64,000 nt of DNA from Gracilaria domingensis (taxonomy: Eukaryota > Rhodophyta > Florideophyceae > Gracilariales > Gracilariaceae): NCBI GenBank assembly GCA_022539475.1, contig VCMS01000107.1:123939-187938 (forward strand). Direction: 5' to 3'. This document shows, in pieces, positions 1 to 7,376 of the stretch. The position numbers and the translations under genes are program-made. The notes beneath the pieces were generated by a model. That model saw only the letters and a list, made by a program, of their open reading frames with translations, did not search any database and was not told the origin of the DNA. Position 1 is the stretch's first letter, and the number at the start of each line of letters is the position of its first letter.

Positions 1-1
1 G

Positions 2-121
2 GTATACCCTTGGCATAAGATGATCATACAAGAGCTTCCCGCGGACCATATGAAGGTATCGAAGGTTAGCTACTGGTGCTTCTCAGAGGAGATCGAACCG
101 TACGTGTTTGAGAATGCATGA
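2..121 (+). CDS. 3' end of an unrecognised reading frame cut by the window edge
   Basis: A frame open from the first bases runs 39 codons to a TGA at 119-121. Its composition (tryptophans, histidines, acidic residues; peptide ending EEIEPYVFENA) looks protein-like rather than random. I do not recognise the family. It could be the C-terminus of a transposon protein, since downstream DNA is not GC-rich like the gene island. No start is visible and chance openness cannot be excluded. Confidence 0.25.
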   Translation, partial: VYPWHKMIIQELPADHMKVSKVSYWCFSEEIEPYVFENA

Positions 122-491
122 TGGGCTAGTATCGCGTTCGGTACTGCTGTTCATCTCTAGGAACAATTCTGGGCACCGTCACGAGCAGTGCACCATTGGC
201 TATAATCTGAACAAAAGAGCGTGCGCTGGAAACCCGGTTTCCATTATCGGGGCGCTCAAGCTATTCAAGCAGACCAAGCCTTGAAGTTTTGCTGTATGTT
301 ATGTAACTTACCAAGCGTATTGTATAAAGTTTTGTTATTGGGTATTATTGTTGAACAGATGATTTATTTTTGAAGTGCATGCCCCTGTACTACAGGGCCT
401 GTAGATCTGCGGCTGCATATCTACTCGGCGCCTTTTCGATGGATCGCTCGACGGATCTTCTGCGCTCATGCCATCGGTTTGAAACTAGAGC
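122..491. other. Intergenic stretch before the gene island
   Basis: No convincing reading frame or RNA. The last 100 bp become GC-richer and must hold the promoter and 5' UTR of the lipoyl synthase gene. I see no clear TATA box. Confidence 0.5.
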
Positions 492-1514
492 ATGATGAGT
501 TCTGTTGCCGCCTTTCTTCCCGCGCCGCCGCTTTTCCTCAAGGAGCCAGCCGCAAAGCGACGAACACGGATTGAGCCAAGCGGCAGCACGACGGCTCGCA
601 CGCCGTCCGTCGGCGCGCCGCAGCCCACTCCGCGCCCCAAGTGGTTTCGCGTGCCCGCGCCCGACACGTACGCGCCGCACTCGCAGCACGATGAGCTGAA
701 GAGTTCGCTACGGTCGCGGCGCCTTCACACAGTGTGTGAAGAGGCGGCTTGCCCCAACATTGGCGAGTGCTGGAACGGCGGCACGGCCACTATCATGGTG
801 CTGGGCGACACTTGCACGCGCGGGTGCCGGTTTTGCGCGGTGAACACGGCGGCGCAGCCGGCGGCGCCGGATGAAGATGAGCCGTTCAATGTGGCGGCGG
901 AGATTGCGCAGTGGGGGCTCAAGTACGTGGTGCTGACGAGCGTGGATCGCGACGACCTGCGCGACGGCGGTGCGGCGCATTTCGCAAAGACTGTGCAGTA
1001 CATCAAGGCTGCGCAGCCGGAGCTTCTGGTGGAGTGTCTGGTGGGGGACTTTCAGGGCGACGAAAGCGCGGTGCGCTCGCTGGCGGGGTGCGGCCTGGAC
1101 GTGTTCGCGCACAATGTGGAGACGGTGCGGCGGCTGCAGCGGCACGTGAGGGACCGGCGGGCGAGCTACGAGCAGAGCCTGCGCGTGCTGGAGGTGGCCA
1201 AGCAGGGCGGGGTGTACACCAAGACGAGCGTGATGCTGGGGCTGGGCGAGAGCGACGGCGAGGTGCGGCAGACGATGGCGGACTGCCGCAGCGCGGGCGT
1301 GGACGTGATCACGTTTGGGCAGTACCTGCGGCCGTCCGAGCGGCACCTGAGCGTGGTGGAGTACGTGACGCCGGCAAAGTTCAGGCAGTGGGAGCTGGAG
1401 GGGCGGCAGATGGGCTTCCAGTACGTGGCGTCGGGGCCGATGGTGCGCAGCTCGTACAAGGCCGGCGAGTACTTTATGCGCAACATGATTCGTGATAAAG
1501 GGCGCAGGCGCTGA
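492..1514 (+). CDS. LIP1P: Lipoyl synthase, plastid-type
   Basis: Radical-SAM enzyme that inserts two sulfurs into protein-bound octanoyl groups to make lipoyl cofactors; in plastids this serves pyruvate dehydrogenase. The 340-residue product has the auxiliary-cluster cysteines C82, C87 and C93 ([12 protein letters not shown]), the radical-SAM cysteines C108, C112 and C115 (CTRGCRFC), and the C-terminal RSSY motif at 319-322 whose serine ligates the auxiliary cluster. All key residues are present. About 48 N-terminal residues precede the conserved PKWFRVPAP block; they are rich in Ala, Pro and Arg and contain AAFLP near the start, which fits a red-algal plastid transit peptide. The ATG at 492 (adjacent Met at 495) is the only start giving this leader. 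The gene has a single exon. Codons are strongly GC-ending, like its neighbours. The AP-1 sigma gene starts 183 bp downstream on the same strand. Confidence 0.96.
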   Translation: MMSSVAAFLPAPPLFLKEPAAKRRTRIEPSGSTTARTPSVGAPQPTPRPKWFRVPAPDTYAPHSQHDELKSSLRSRRLHTVCEEAACPNIGECWNGGTATIMVLGDTCTRGCRFCAVNTAAQPAAPDEDEPFNVAAEIAQWGLKYVVLTSVDRDDLRDGGAAHFAKTVQYIKAAQPELLVECLVGDFQGDESAVRSLAGCGLDVFAHNVETVRRLQRHVRDRRASYEQSLRVLEVAKQGGVYTKTSVMLGLGESDGEVRQTMADCRSAGVDVITFGQYLRPSERHLSVVEYVTPAKFRQWELEGRQMGFQYVASGPMVRSSYKAGEYFMRNMIRDKGRRR

Positions 1515-1592
1515 GCAGAGGCGGCTTTCTGTCAGTCTTGCTTTTCCGCTTGTGCTCGCTTACAGCGAGTGGCGCGCCGCGCCGCCGTCGCC

Positions 1593-1620
1593 GCAGAGCG
1601 CAGAGCGCAGAGCGCAGAGC
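1593..1620. repeat. Four tandem copies of GCAGAGC
   Basis: Four perfect 7-bp units stand end to end in the 3' UTR/intergenic DNA between the lipoyl synthase and AP-1 sigma genes. Probably a simple microsatellite. Confidence 0.9.
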
Positions 1621-1666
1621 GCGCGCGCTGCGCGGACGGCTGTCGCCGCCGCCAAAGTGTGTTCGA

Positions 1667-1694
1667 GCAAGCAAGCAAGCAAGCAAGCAAGCAA
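1667..1694 (+). repeat. (GCAA)7 microsatellite in the AP-1 sigma 5' UTR
   Basis: Seven perfect GCAA units end three bases before the proposed start codon at 1698-1700. They should lie in the 5' UTR, beside the first splice donor. Length variation here could affect translation, but that is speculation. Confidence 0.9.
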
Positions 1695-1697
1695 AAC

Positions 1698-2296
1698 ATG
1701 GTACGTTGCCCTCAGCCTTTGAGCGCCAAGCGCGAGCGCCGCGCGGCCGCCGCGACTGACCGGCCGTTCCGCGCGCGCAGATTCACTGGATCATGCTGAT
1801 CAACCGGCAGGGAAAGGTGCGGCTGTGCAAGTGGTACGAGTCGTTCAGCGACACGGAGCGCGGCGCCATCCTGCGCGACATCCAGGCGCTGGTGCTGACG
1901 CGCAGCTCCAAGATGTGCAACGTGGTGGACCGCCGCGCCAACAAGCTGGTGTACAAGCGCTACGCCAGCCTGTACTTCATCGCGTGCGTGGACGCGCACG
2001 ACAACGAGCTGCTCACGATGGAGCTGCTGCACGTGTTTGTGGAGGTGCTCGACCAGTACTTTGGCAACGTGTGCGAGCTCGACCTCATCTTCCACTTCAC
2101 GCGCGCGTACTGGATTCTGGACGAGATCTTCAACGCCGGCGAGCTGCTCGAGTGCGACAAGGCCGCCGTGCTGGACGCCGTGTACCGCAAGGACGCGCTC
2201 GCCGAGCCGGCGCCCGAGTTTGCGCGCAAGACGCCGTCGGCCGCCACGGCCCCCGCCGGCTCGCACTCGCGCCACCGGCCCACGCACCACATGTAA
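1698..2296 (+). CDS. AP1S: AP-1 clathrin adaptor complex sigma subunit (two exons)
   Basis: Small subunit of the AP-1 heterotetramer, which sorts cargo into clathrin vesicles at the trans-Golgi/endosomes. With the intron 1701-1780 removed, the product is 172 residues and starts MIHWIMLINRQGKVRL, matching the family's MIHFVLLISRQGKVRL-type N-terminus. Further family blocks are KRYASLYF (60-67), DNELLTMELLHVFVEVLDQ (75-93) and CELDLIFHFTRAYWILDEI (99-117), forming one longin-type fold over about 1-140. The tail to 172 is Ala/Pro/His-rich and not conserved. Starting at the internal ATG 1793 would lose the first strand, so the ATG plus intron model is preferred. VCELDLIF favours AP-1 over AP-2 sigma. 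Codirectional with CSN7, 125 bp away. Confidence 0.93.
1701..1780 (+). other. 80-bp spliceosomal intron directly after the AP-1 sigma start codon
   Basis: Donor GTACGT follows the ATG immediately. The acceptor is GCGCGCAG, just before ATTCACTGG. A branch-like CTGAC lies about 20 bp upstream of the acceptor. Splicing fuses ATG to codons for IHWI, which restores the conserved sigma N-terminus. No transcript evidence is available. Confidence 0.85.
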
Positions 2297-2421
2297 TACA
2301 GTAGCAACGTAAAAAAGCAACCGCCGCTGATTCGCACCCGCTTTTATTCCAAAGCCGCGTCCGCACGCCGCCCCGCGGCCGCGCGCGCCCCACCGCCGCC
2401 GCAACCAAAGCCGCCGCCACC

Positions 2422-3228
2422 ATGACGTCCGCCTCCTCGGACGCGCTCGCGCACTACCTGTCGCTGGCGCGGCTCGCCTCCGCCGAGAGCGCCGCGCAAA
2501 TCTGCGTGCAGGCCACCGAGGACCCGAACCTGTTCGTGTTCAGCGAGCTGCTGCGCACGCGCTCCATCCAGTCGCTGCAGAACCACGCCAGCTGCGACAA
2601 GTACTTCCAGCTGCTGCGCCTGTTTGCGCACGGCACCGTGCAGGACTTTGTGCAAAACCGCGCGCTGTTCCCGCCGCTGTCCGAGGCGCACATGACCAAG
2701 CTGCGCACGCTCACGCTCGTGTCGCTGGCGTACGCGCACAGCGAGCTGCAGTACGCGCAGCTGCGCGAGGCGCTGGCCGTCAGCACCATCCGCCAGGTGG
2801 AGGACGTGGTGATCGACGCCGTGTACGCCGGGCTGCTGCGCGCGCGCATGAACCAGCACGCGCGCACGGTGGAGGTGTCGGCCGTGGACGGCCGCGACGT
2901 GGTCATTCCGGACGGCATCGAGCCGATGGTCAGCTCGCTCAACGCCTTCCTCGGCCGCGCGAGCCAGCTGGTGTCCGAAATCGACGCCAAGATCGAGTTC
3001 ATCGCCACCAACACGCACCGCGCCAAGGAGCACAAGCAGCGCGCGGCGGCCGAGCTGCACGCGGTGCGCTCGCAGATGCGCGCCGAAGGCGCGCGCGACG
3101 CCAAGCACACGCGGCTGCGGAACAAGACGTCCGACATGCCGGCGGAGGAGGACGTGCTGCACTTTTACCGCAGGGACACGCGCTCGATGCGCGCGCGAAG
3201 GTCGCGATCCTCCGACACGGACGGCTGA
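2422..3228 (+). CDS. CSN7: COP9 signalosome complex subunit 7
   Basis: PCI-domain subunit of the COP9 signalosome, the complex that removes NEDD8/RUB from cullin-RING ubiquitin ligases. The 268-residue product follows the CSN7 pattern: an N-terminal helical part with FVFSELL (38-44), LLRLFAHGT (64-72), then the winged-helix core with KLRTLTLVSLA (93-103) and IRQVEDVVIDAVYAGLLR (123-140), and a coiled-coil, Lys/Arg-rich C-terminus. Length is typical. The ATG at 2422 has an excellent context (GCCGCCACCATGACG) and no in-frame ATG lies upstream. Single exon. It converges on the metaxin gene with 47 bp between the stop codons, so the two 3' UTRs must overlap. Confidence 0.93.
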   Translation: MTSASSDALAHYLSLARLASAESAAQICVQATEDPNLFVFSELLRTRSIQSLQNHASCDKYFQLLRLFAHGTVQDFVQNRALFPPLSEAHMTKLRTLTLVSLAYAHSELQYAQLREALAVSTIRQVEDVVIDAVYAGLLRARMNQHARTVEVSAVDGRDVVIPDGIEPMVSSLNAFLGRASQLVSEIDAKIEFIATNTHRAKEHKQRAAAELHAVRSQMRAEGARDAKHTRLRNKTSDMPAEEDVLHFYRRDTRSMRARRSRSSDTDG

Positions 3229-3275
3229 GAGCGGCGCACAAACAACGCGCGCGGCGCTCAGTGCTTTACCATCTC

Positions 3276-4296
3276 TCACTCAAACTCAAGCTCAATCTCA
3301 TTGGCAAGTAAAACATGCGCGGCAAACGCCGCGGCGGACGCAACAACAAAGTAGCGGTTCCATCGGCGGCGCGTGCTCTCCTCCTCCGACAGCTGCTTGT
3401 CCGGCTGCGGCGCCGCCTGCCGCGCGCGCGCGGTGGCGCTGCGCCTGCGCTGCTCCACCATCTGCTCGGCGTCCAGCTCGCCCACGATGCGCTCGCCGTG
3501 GCGCGCAAAGTAGTTCTGCTGCACGCGCGCCACAAACGACACCAGGTTGCTGTACTTGGCCACCTGCGCGCGCAGCTCGGAGCACGGCAGCGGCACGTAC
3601 AGCACGGTGGCCAGGTAGCCGAACACGATGGCGTCCAGCACGGACGGGCTGTCGCCGTAAAAGTAGCGGTTGCGGTCGCCCAGCCGCGTGGACAGCGCCG
3701 CCAGCGCGATGCCCGCGGAAGTAGAGGCTGTCGGCGCGCCGATCGGCGAGCTGCCGGCGGATGTCGCGCCGCCGCAGGAACGGCAGCACGCGGTTGAGCG
3801 GGAACGCGGCGTGCTTCTCCAGCAGCGTGTGGTAGATGTCGTCGTAGTTGCTGTCGTTGAGAAACAGCTCGTACAGGCGCGCGGGCGCGAAGCGCGACGT
3901 GAGCAGCGTGGCAAACGCGGTGCTCTCGGCGATCATGAACGGCGTGAGCGCGTGGTTGGGGTCGGGCAGCGTGATGTTGGCCGTCATGAGCGCGATGAGC
4001 GACGGCAGCCCGGCGCACACGGACGGCTCGTCCGAGGTGGAGTTCTCGAACATGACGACGGGCAGCACGTTGGCGGTGGTCATGGCGCGCGACGCGCCGG
4101 TGGAGAGCGAGAAGGCCACGTCGCAGAAGCGCAGCAGCGCGATGGCGGCCAGCCCGTCGGCGTCGATGGTGGGCAGGCCCCAGCCGCCCGCCTCGGTGTA
4201 GATGCGCGCCACGACGGACGGCATGGCCGACGCGGACGGGCGCGCGTCCACGGGCTGCGCGCAGCGCGGCGACTTGCCAATGTGACGCGTCGGCAT
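3276..4296 (-). CDS. Metaxin-like mitochondrial outer-membrane protein (carries a +1 frameshift)
   Basis: Metaxins (Sam35/Sam37 relatives) act in the SAM complex that inserts beta-barrel proteins into the mitochondrial outer membrane. Two frames join to about 339 residues. The first holds WGLPTIDADGL, the metaxin N-terminal thioredoxin-like signature. The second holds ALSTRLGDRNRYFYGDSPS and LDAIVFGYLATVL, the GST-C signature, and a hydrophobic C-terminal anchor (about 18 residues) ending ELEFE. The frames meet at DSLYF/AGIALAAL; one extra base near 3717 (a C in CCGCGGG on the coding strand) accounts for the shift. No intron fits such a one-base gap. This is a sequencing error, a real mutation, or less likely programmed +1 frameshifting. 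The start is taken at 4296; an in-frame ATG at 4224 is also plausible. Codirectional with the DUF1517 gene, 95 bp upstream. Confidence 0.85.
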
Positions 4297-4391
4297 CGCA
4301 CGCGGCGGGCGGCGCGGCGGCGTCGACGGTGGTGGGCGGCGGCGGCGGGCGCGCGGGCGCGCGGCGCGCGGCGCGGCGCGGCATTTATTTT

Positions 4392-5519
4392 TCAGAGGCG
4401 CGTGAGCGTGGGGTGGTCGCGCAGCAGCTGCGCGCGCGACAGTGCGTCGCCGCGGCGCTGCGGCGCCCACAGCACCTCCAGCGCCTGCAGCTCGGGCGCC
4501 GGCACGGCGGCGGCGGCGCGCAGCGCGTCGCGCAGCTGCGGCGCGGCCGCCACGCCGTCGGGCAGCGCGCGCAGCGCGTCGCCCGTGGCGGCCAGCAGCA
4601 CGGTGACGACGATGAACTCGGCGACGGCGGCGGCGGCGCCGTCCGCGCGCGGCGGCTGCGCGGGCGCCTCGGCGCGGCGCCCGCCGGCGTTGCTGAGCGT
4701 CTCCTCGTCCAGCGTGACGCGCTCGTCCAGCGCGGCGCGCGCGAACGCGCGCTCGGCGTCGCGCAGCGGCGCGCTGCGCGCGCTGGCCGCGCCGTACACC
4801 CAGAACTGCTCGCTGCGCAGCAGCGCCAGCACCGTGTCGTCCAGCACGCGCTTGAGCGCGCGCACGGACGCGGTGTCGGCGCCGCGCGCGCAGCGCTCCA
4901 GCGCCGGCTGCACGTCGCGCGCGCTGGCCAGCAGCGCCACCTTGACGCACGCCACGGTGGTGCGCGGGTCGGCCGCCTCCTGCAGCTCGCGCTGCTCGCC
5001 GCGCGCGCGCGCGGCGTCGTACACGAACGCGGCGGCGGAGGCGAGCAGGAACAGCGAGCCGACGCCGCCGAGCCCCAGCCCGCCGAACGGCATGATGATG
5101 GGCGACATGAACAGCCCGCCGGGCGGCGCGTAGAAGCCGCCGCCGTAGCCGGCGCCGTAGCCGGCGCGCGGCGCGGGCGGCGCCGCGCGCGACGGCGGCG
5201 GCGGCCGCGCGCGGAAGGACGAGCCGCCGATGCGGCCGCCCGACGCCGCCGCCAGCGCGCCGTCTGCGGGCAGCGACAGCGCCGCCATGAGCGCCAGCGC
5301 CGCCAGCGCGTTGGGCGCCGCGCGCAGCAGCTTGTGCGTGTCGGCGCGCGCGCGCTCGAGCAGCGCGGCCGCCGATGGCAGCTGCAGCGCCGCGCGCGGC
5401 GCCGCGCGCGCTGCGCGCCGGGCAGCGGCGCGCGAGAGGCGCGCGCCGCGCGGACGGAGCGCGGCGCGCGCGCCGAGCGCGGTGGGCGCGAGGAACGCTG
5501 TGGTGGTGTTGTTCATCAT
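4392..5519 (-). CDS. Plastid DUF1517 family protein (FLAP1-like)
   Basis: A 375-residue member of DUF1517, a family of plastid membrane proteins that includes Arabidopsis FLAP1, implicated in acclimation to fluctuating light. The N-terminus (MMNNTTTAFLAP, then an Ala/Arg-rich run to about residue 57) looks like a transit peptide. Residues 72-92 form a hydrophobic segment ending ALAAAS, a possible thylakoid or envelope processing signal. SGGRIGGSSF (93-102) is a family hallmark. A Gly/Pro/Tyr stretch and a second hydrophobic segment (155-168) follow. The C-terminal domain has EFIVVTVLLAA and ALEVLWAPQRRGDALS, both characteristic. The start at 5519 is the first of two ATGs; the frame stays open upstream to 5702, but that part crosses a G15 run and is not protein-like. 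Exact biochemical function is unknown. Confidence 0.85.
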   Translation of the reverse strand: MMNNTTTAFLAPTALGARAALRPRGARLSRAAARRAARAAPRAALQLPSAAALLERARADTHKLLRAAPNALAALALMAALSLPADGALAAASGGRIGGSSFRARPPPPSRAAPPAPRAGYGAGYGGGFYAPPGGLFMSPIIMPFGGLGLGGVGSLFLLASAAAFVYDAARARGEQRELQEAADPRTTVACVKVALLASARDVQPALERCARGADTASVRALKRVLDDTVLALLRSEQFWVYGAASARSAPLRDAERAFARAALDERVTLDEETLSNAGGRRAEAPAQPPRADGAAAAVAEFIVVTVLLAATGDALRALPDGVAAAPQLRDALRAAAAVPAPELQALEVLWAPQRRGDALSRAQLLRDHPTLTRL

Positions 5520-5563
5520 CACGGCGCGGCTGCGGCGAAGGTGGTCGGTGGAGTTGCTGCGCC

Positions 5564-5578
5564 GGGGGGGGGGGGGGG
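5564..5578. repeat. G15 homopolymer at the edge of the gene island
   Basis: Fifteen consecutive G on the + strand (C15 in the presumed 5' UTR of the DUF1517 gene). Base composition drops sharply to its right. Homopolymers of this length are prone to sequencing error. Confidence 0.9.
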
Positions 5579-6089
5579 TGATCATCAATAGCCTTCCCCT
5601 GGGTAGAGCGGCAGCGAGCCACGGCCGAATGGACGCGCGAGCTGCAAAAGTGCATCGCTCTTTGATCCGCAGATATTTCTGGCGGCCACATTTTGGCCTC
5701 AATTACTGCCATGTGAAGATCATGATAGATAACTTGCATGCACATGTCGTTGCCGGACAGAGGAAGGCAAGTGAAGCGATCGCATGCTAGAGAATGGTGC
5801 GGATGACACATTACCACGAGATTACGCTTGTTAGACGATCGACGCCGATTCTGTGTGTAGCGCGATATGATGCAAGGGAAGCGTTAGCACGCCTGTTCCC
5901 GGCCTGCGCCGAGTCCTTGCGATACTTTGATCTCGTTCTCGATAAGGGTCACGCTCAGCATTTTTGCCTCAGCCACCCTGCTGCCGTGTACCAGGTCTTG
6001 TAGTATTCTTTGGCGGTGTACATCAATCACCGTACCGACATACGTGGCGACAGCTTCTCACCGATTCTCACTACATATCTGTAAAAAAA
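5579..6089. other. Gene-free stretch with a diverged fragment of the dispersed repeat
   Basis: About 5630-5720 resembles 7205-7290 of repeat copy A: both carry GCTGCAAAAGTGC, then CTTTGAT, then CAGATATTTCT, then a TCAATTACTGCC/TCAGTTGCTTCC block. The rest shows no recognisable gene. A14 at about 6083-6096 adjoins the left end of copy A. Confidence 0.5.
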
Positions 6090-6625
6090 AAAAAAACAGC
6101 GGATGTCATCGCAGAGCAGCGTTTCGTGACGCCAGTCACCTTTACTCTTGTACGCAAGCGAGCTGATCACACTGTACTGAGGCAGTTGATATACATCTCT
6201 GTCAAGCAAAATGGGCAAAATCAATACATGATGTATTACCAAGCGCACTGTACCAACAGTCCGCTTGTCCATTCTGGGTGTCATAGTACGTGTGTGTCAA
6301 CCTCAGAGAAAAGTTCATACACCTCTCCAGCCAATGCACACAAGAAAACCACTTGATATCCCTCCCTCGGTCGTAATCTTCAGTATGAAGACTGCCCTCG
6401 TGAGAAGTGTTCCTTCAATGTACTCCATACACATCCTCAGCCTGTTTCTTCATTCAGGCCTTTCATCTTCATACCTCCATCCTCATATCAATCATAGATG
6501 AGATTATGAAACGTTATGGTCACAACACTTCACATTATGACTAGCATCCGAAAATGGAATGTAAACAAGCACTCTCCAAGTGTCAGCTTCAAAACCATTT
6601 CGACAGCGCTCGTCGGAAACAAAAT

Positions 6626-6698
6626 GGAGCACAATAGCTCAGTGGGTAACGGCGGCTTCTGTCGGGTGGGCGATGCGGCTTCGACTCCCGCCAGAGGA
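6626..6698 (+). other. tRNA-like sequence (SINE-type head), copy A
   Basis: Carries an A-box-like TAGCTCAGTGGG and a B-box-like CTTCGACTCC at about tRNA spacing, with a possible T-stem GCGGC/CCCGC (one mismatch). Acceptor and anticodon stems do not pair properly, so it is unlikely to be a working tRNA gene. Similar blocks occur in all four full copies of the repeat, suggesting a tRNA-derived SINE or pol III promoter. Confidence 0.5.
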
Positions 6699-7376
6699 CT
6701 TCAATTCCAAAAGAAGCCGTCGTGAAAGTAATTTGGCTTATCGCAATCAACCAATCACCCCATAAACATTCTTTCTTCTTTCTTTTCTGCTTTTGCCTTC
6801 TCCTTTTTGCCTTCCTTTGCTAGTAATCTTACCCTCTTCGTCCCGACAGCACACATCCATCCCAGAGTACTTGTTGGCATTTTCTCCCACCAAACTTATT
6901 CCTATACGATATAATCTCTGCTCAACTATTTCACTCCTCGTCGATCGACGACACACCTCCGAGCCTTTATTTCCAGCGGTTTCGTAGCGCTTCATGTCTC
7001 TCGTCCTTGCTTCGCAGCGCTGTGGTCAGAAGCAAAGCCGCTCTGGTCCTCATCGTCCCGATGAGCTGGTGCTCATCATCCCGATGGACGCCATAGCCGC
7101 GTCTGATGATGATTATCGCGCAGCTGAGGCAGCTCGCCCGTGAGTTTGCTTCGCCTTATGAACTTCAAGTACACGTAAATGACTCCACAGAATGGCCATG
7201 CACGCTGCAAAAGTGCGTTTGCCCTTTGATACGGAAGCGTTAGCTAGCCCTCAGATATTTCTTTCGACCTATTTCTTGTCTCAGTTGCTTCCGTTTGTAG
7301 TTTGAACGCCACCATAGTAACTAAGCCTTGCTCAGCAAATCTTGGTACTTCGCGTTCCCGTCTTCCATGTGTCTAA

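Noticed and set aside
708..1346. 212-codon minus-strand frame opposite lipoyl synthase
   Set aside because: Antisense shadow of a clearly conserved gene, with His/Arg/Leu-biased composition.
3298..5817. 839-codon open frame on the minus strand spanning two genes
   Set aside because: It merges the metaxin N-terminal frame with an Arg/Ala-only translation of the DUF1517 gene in the wrong phase. GC-rich codons suppress stops.
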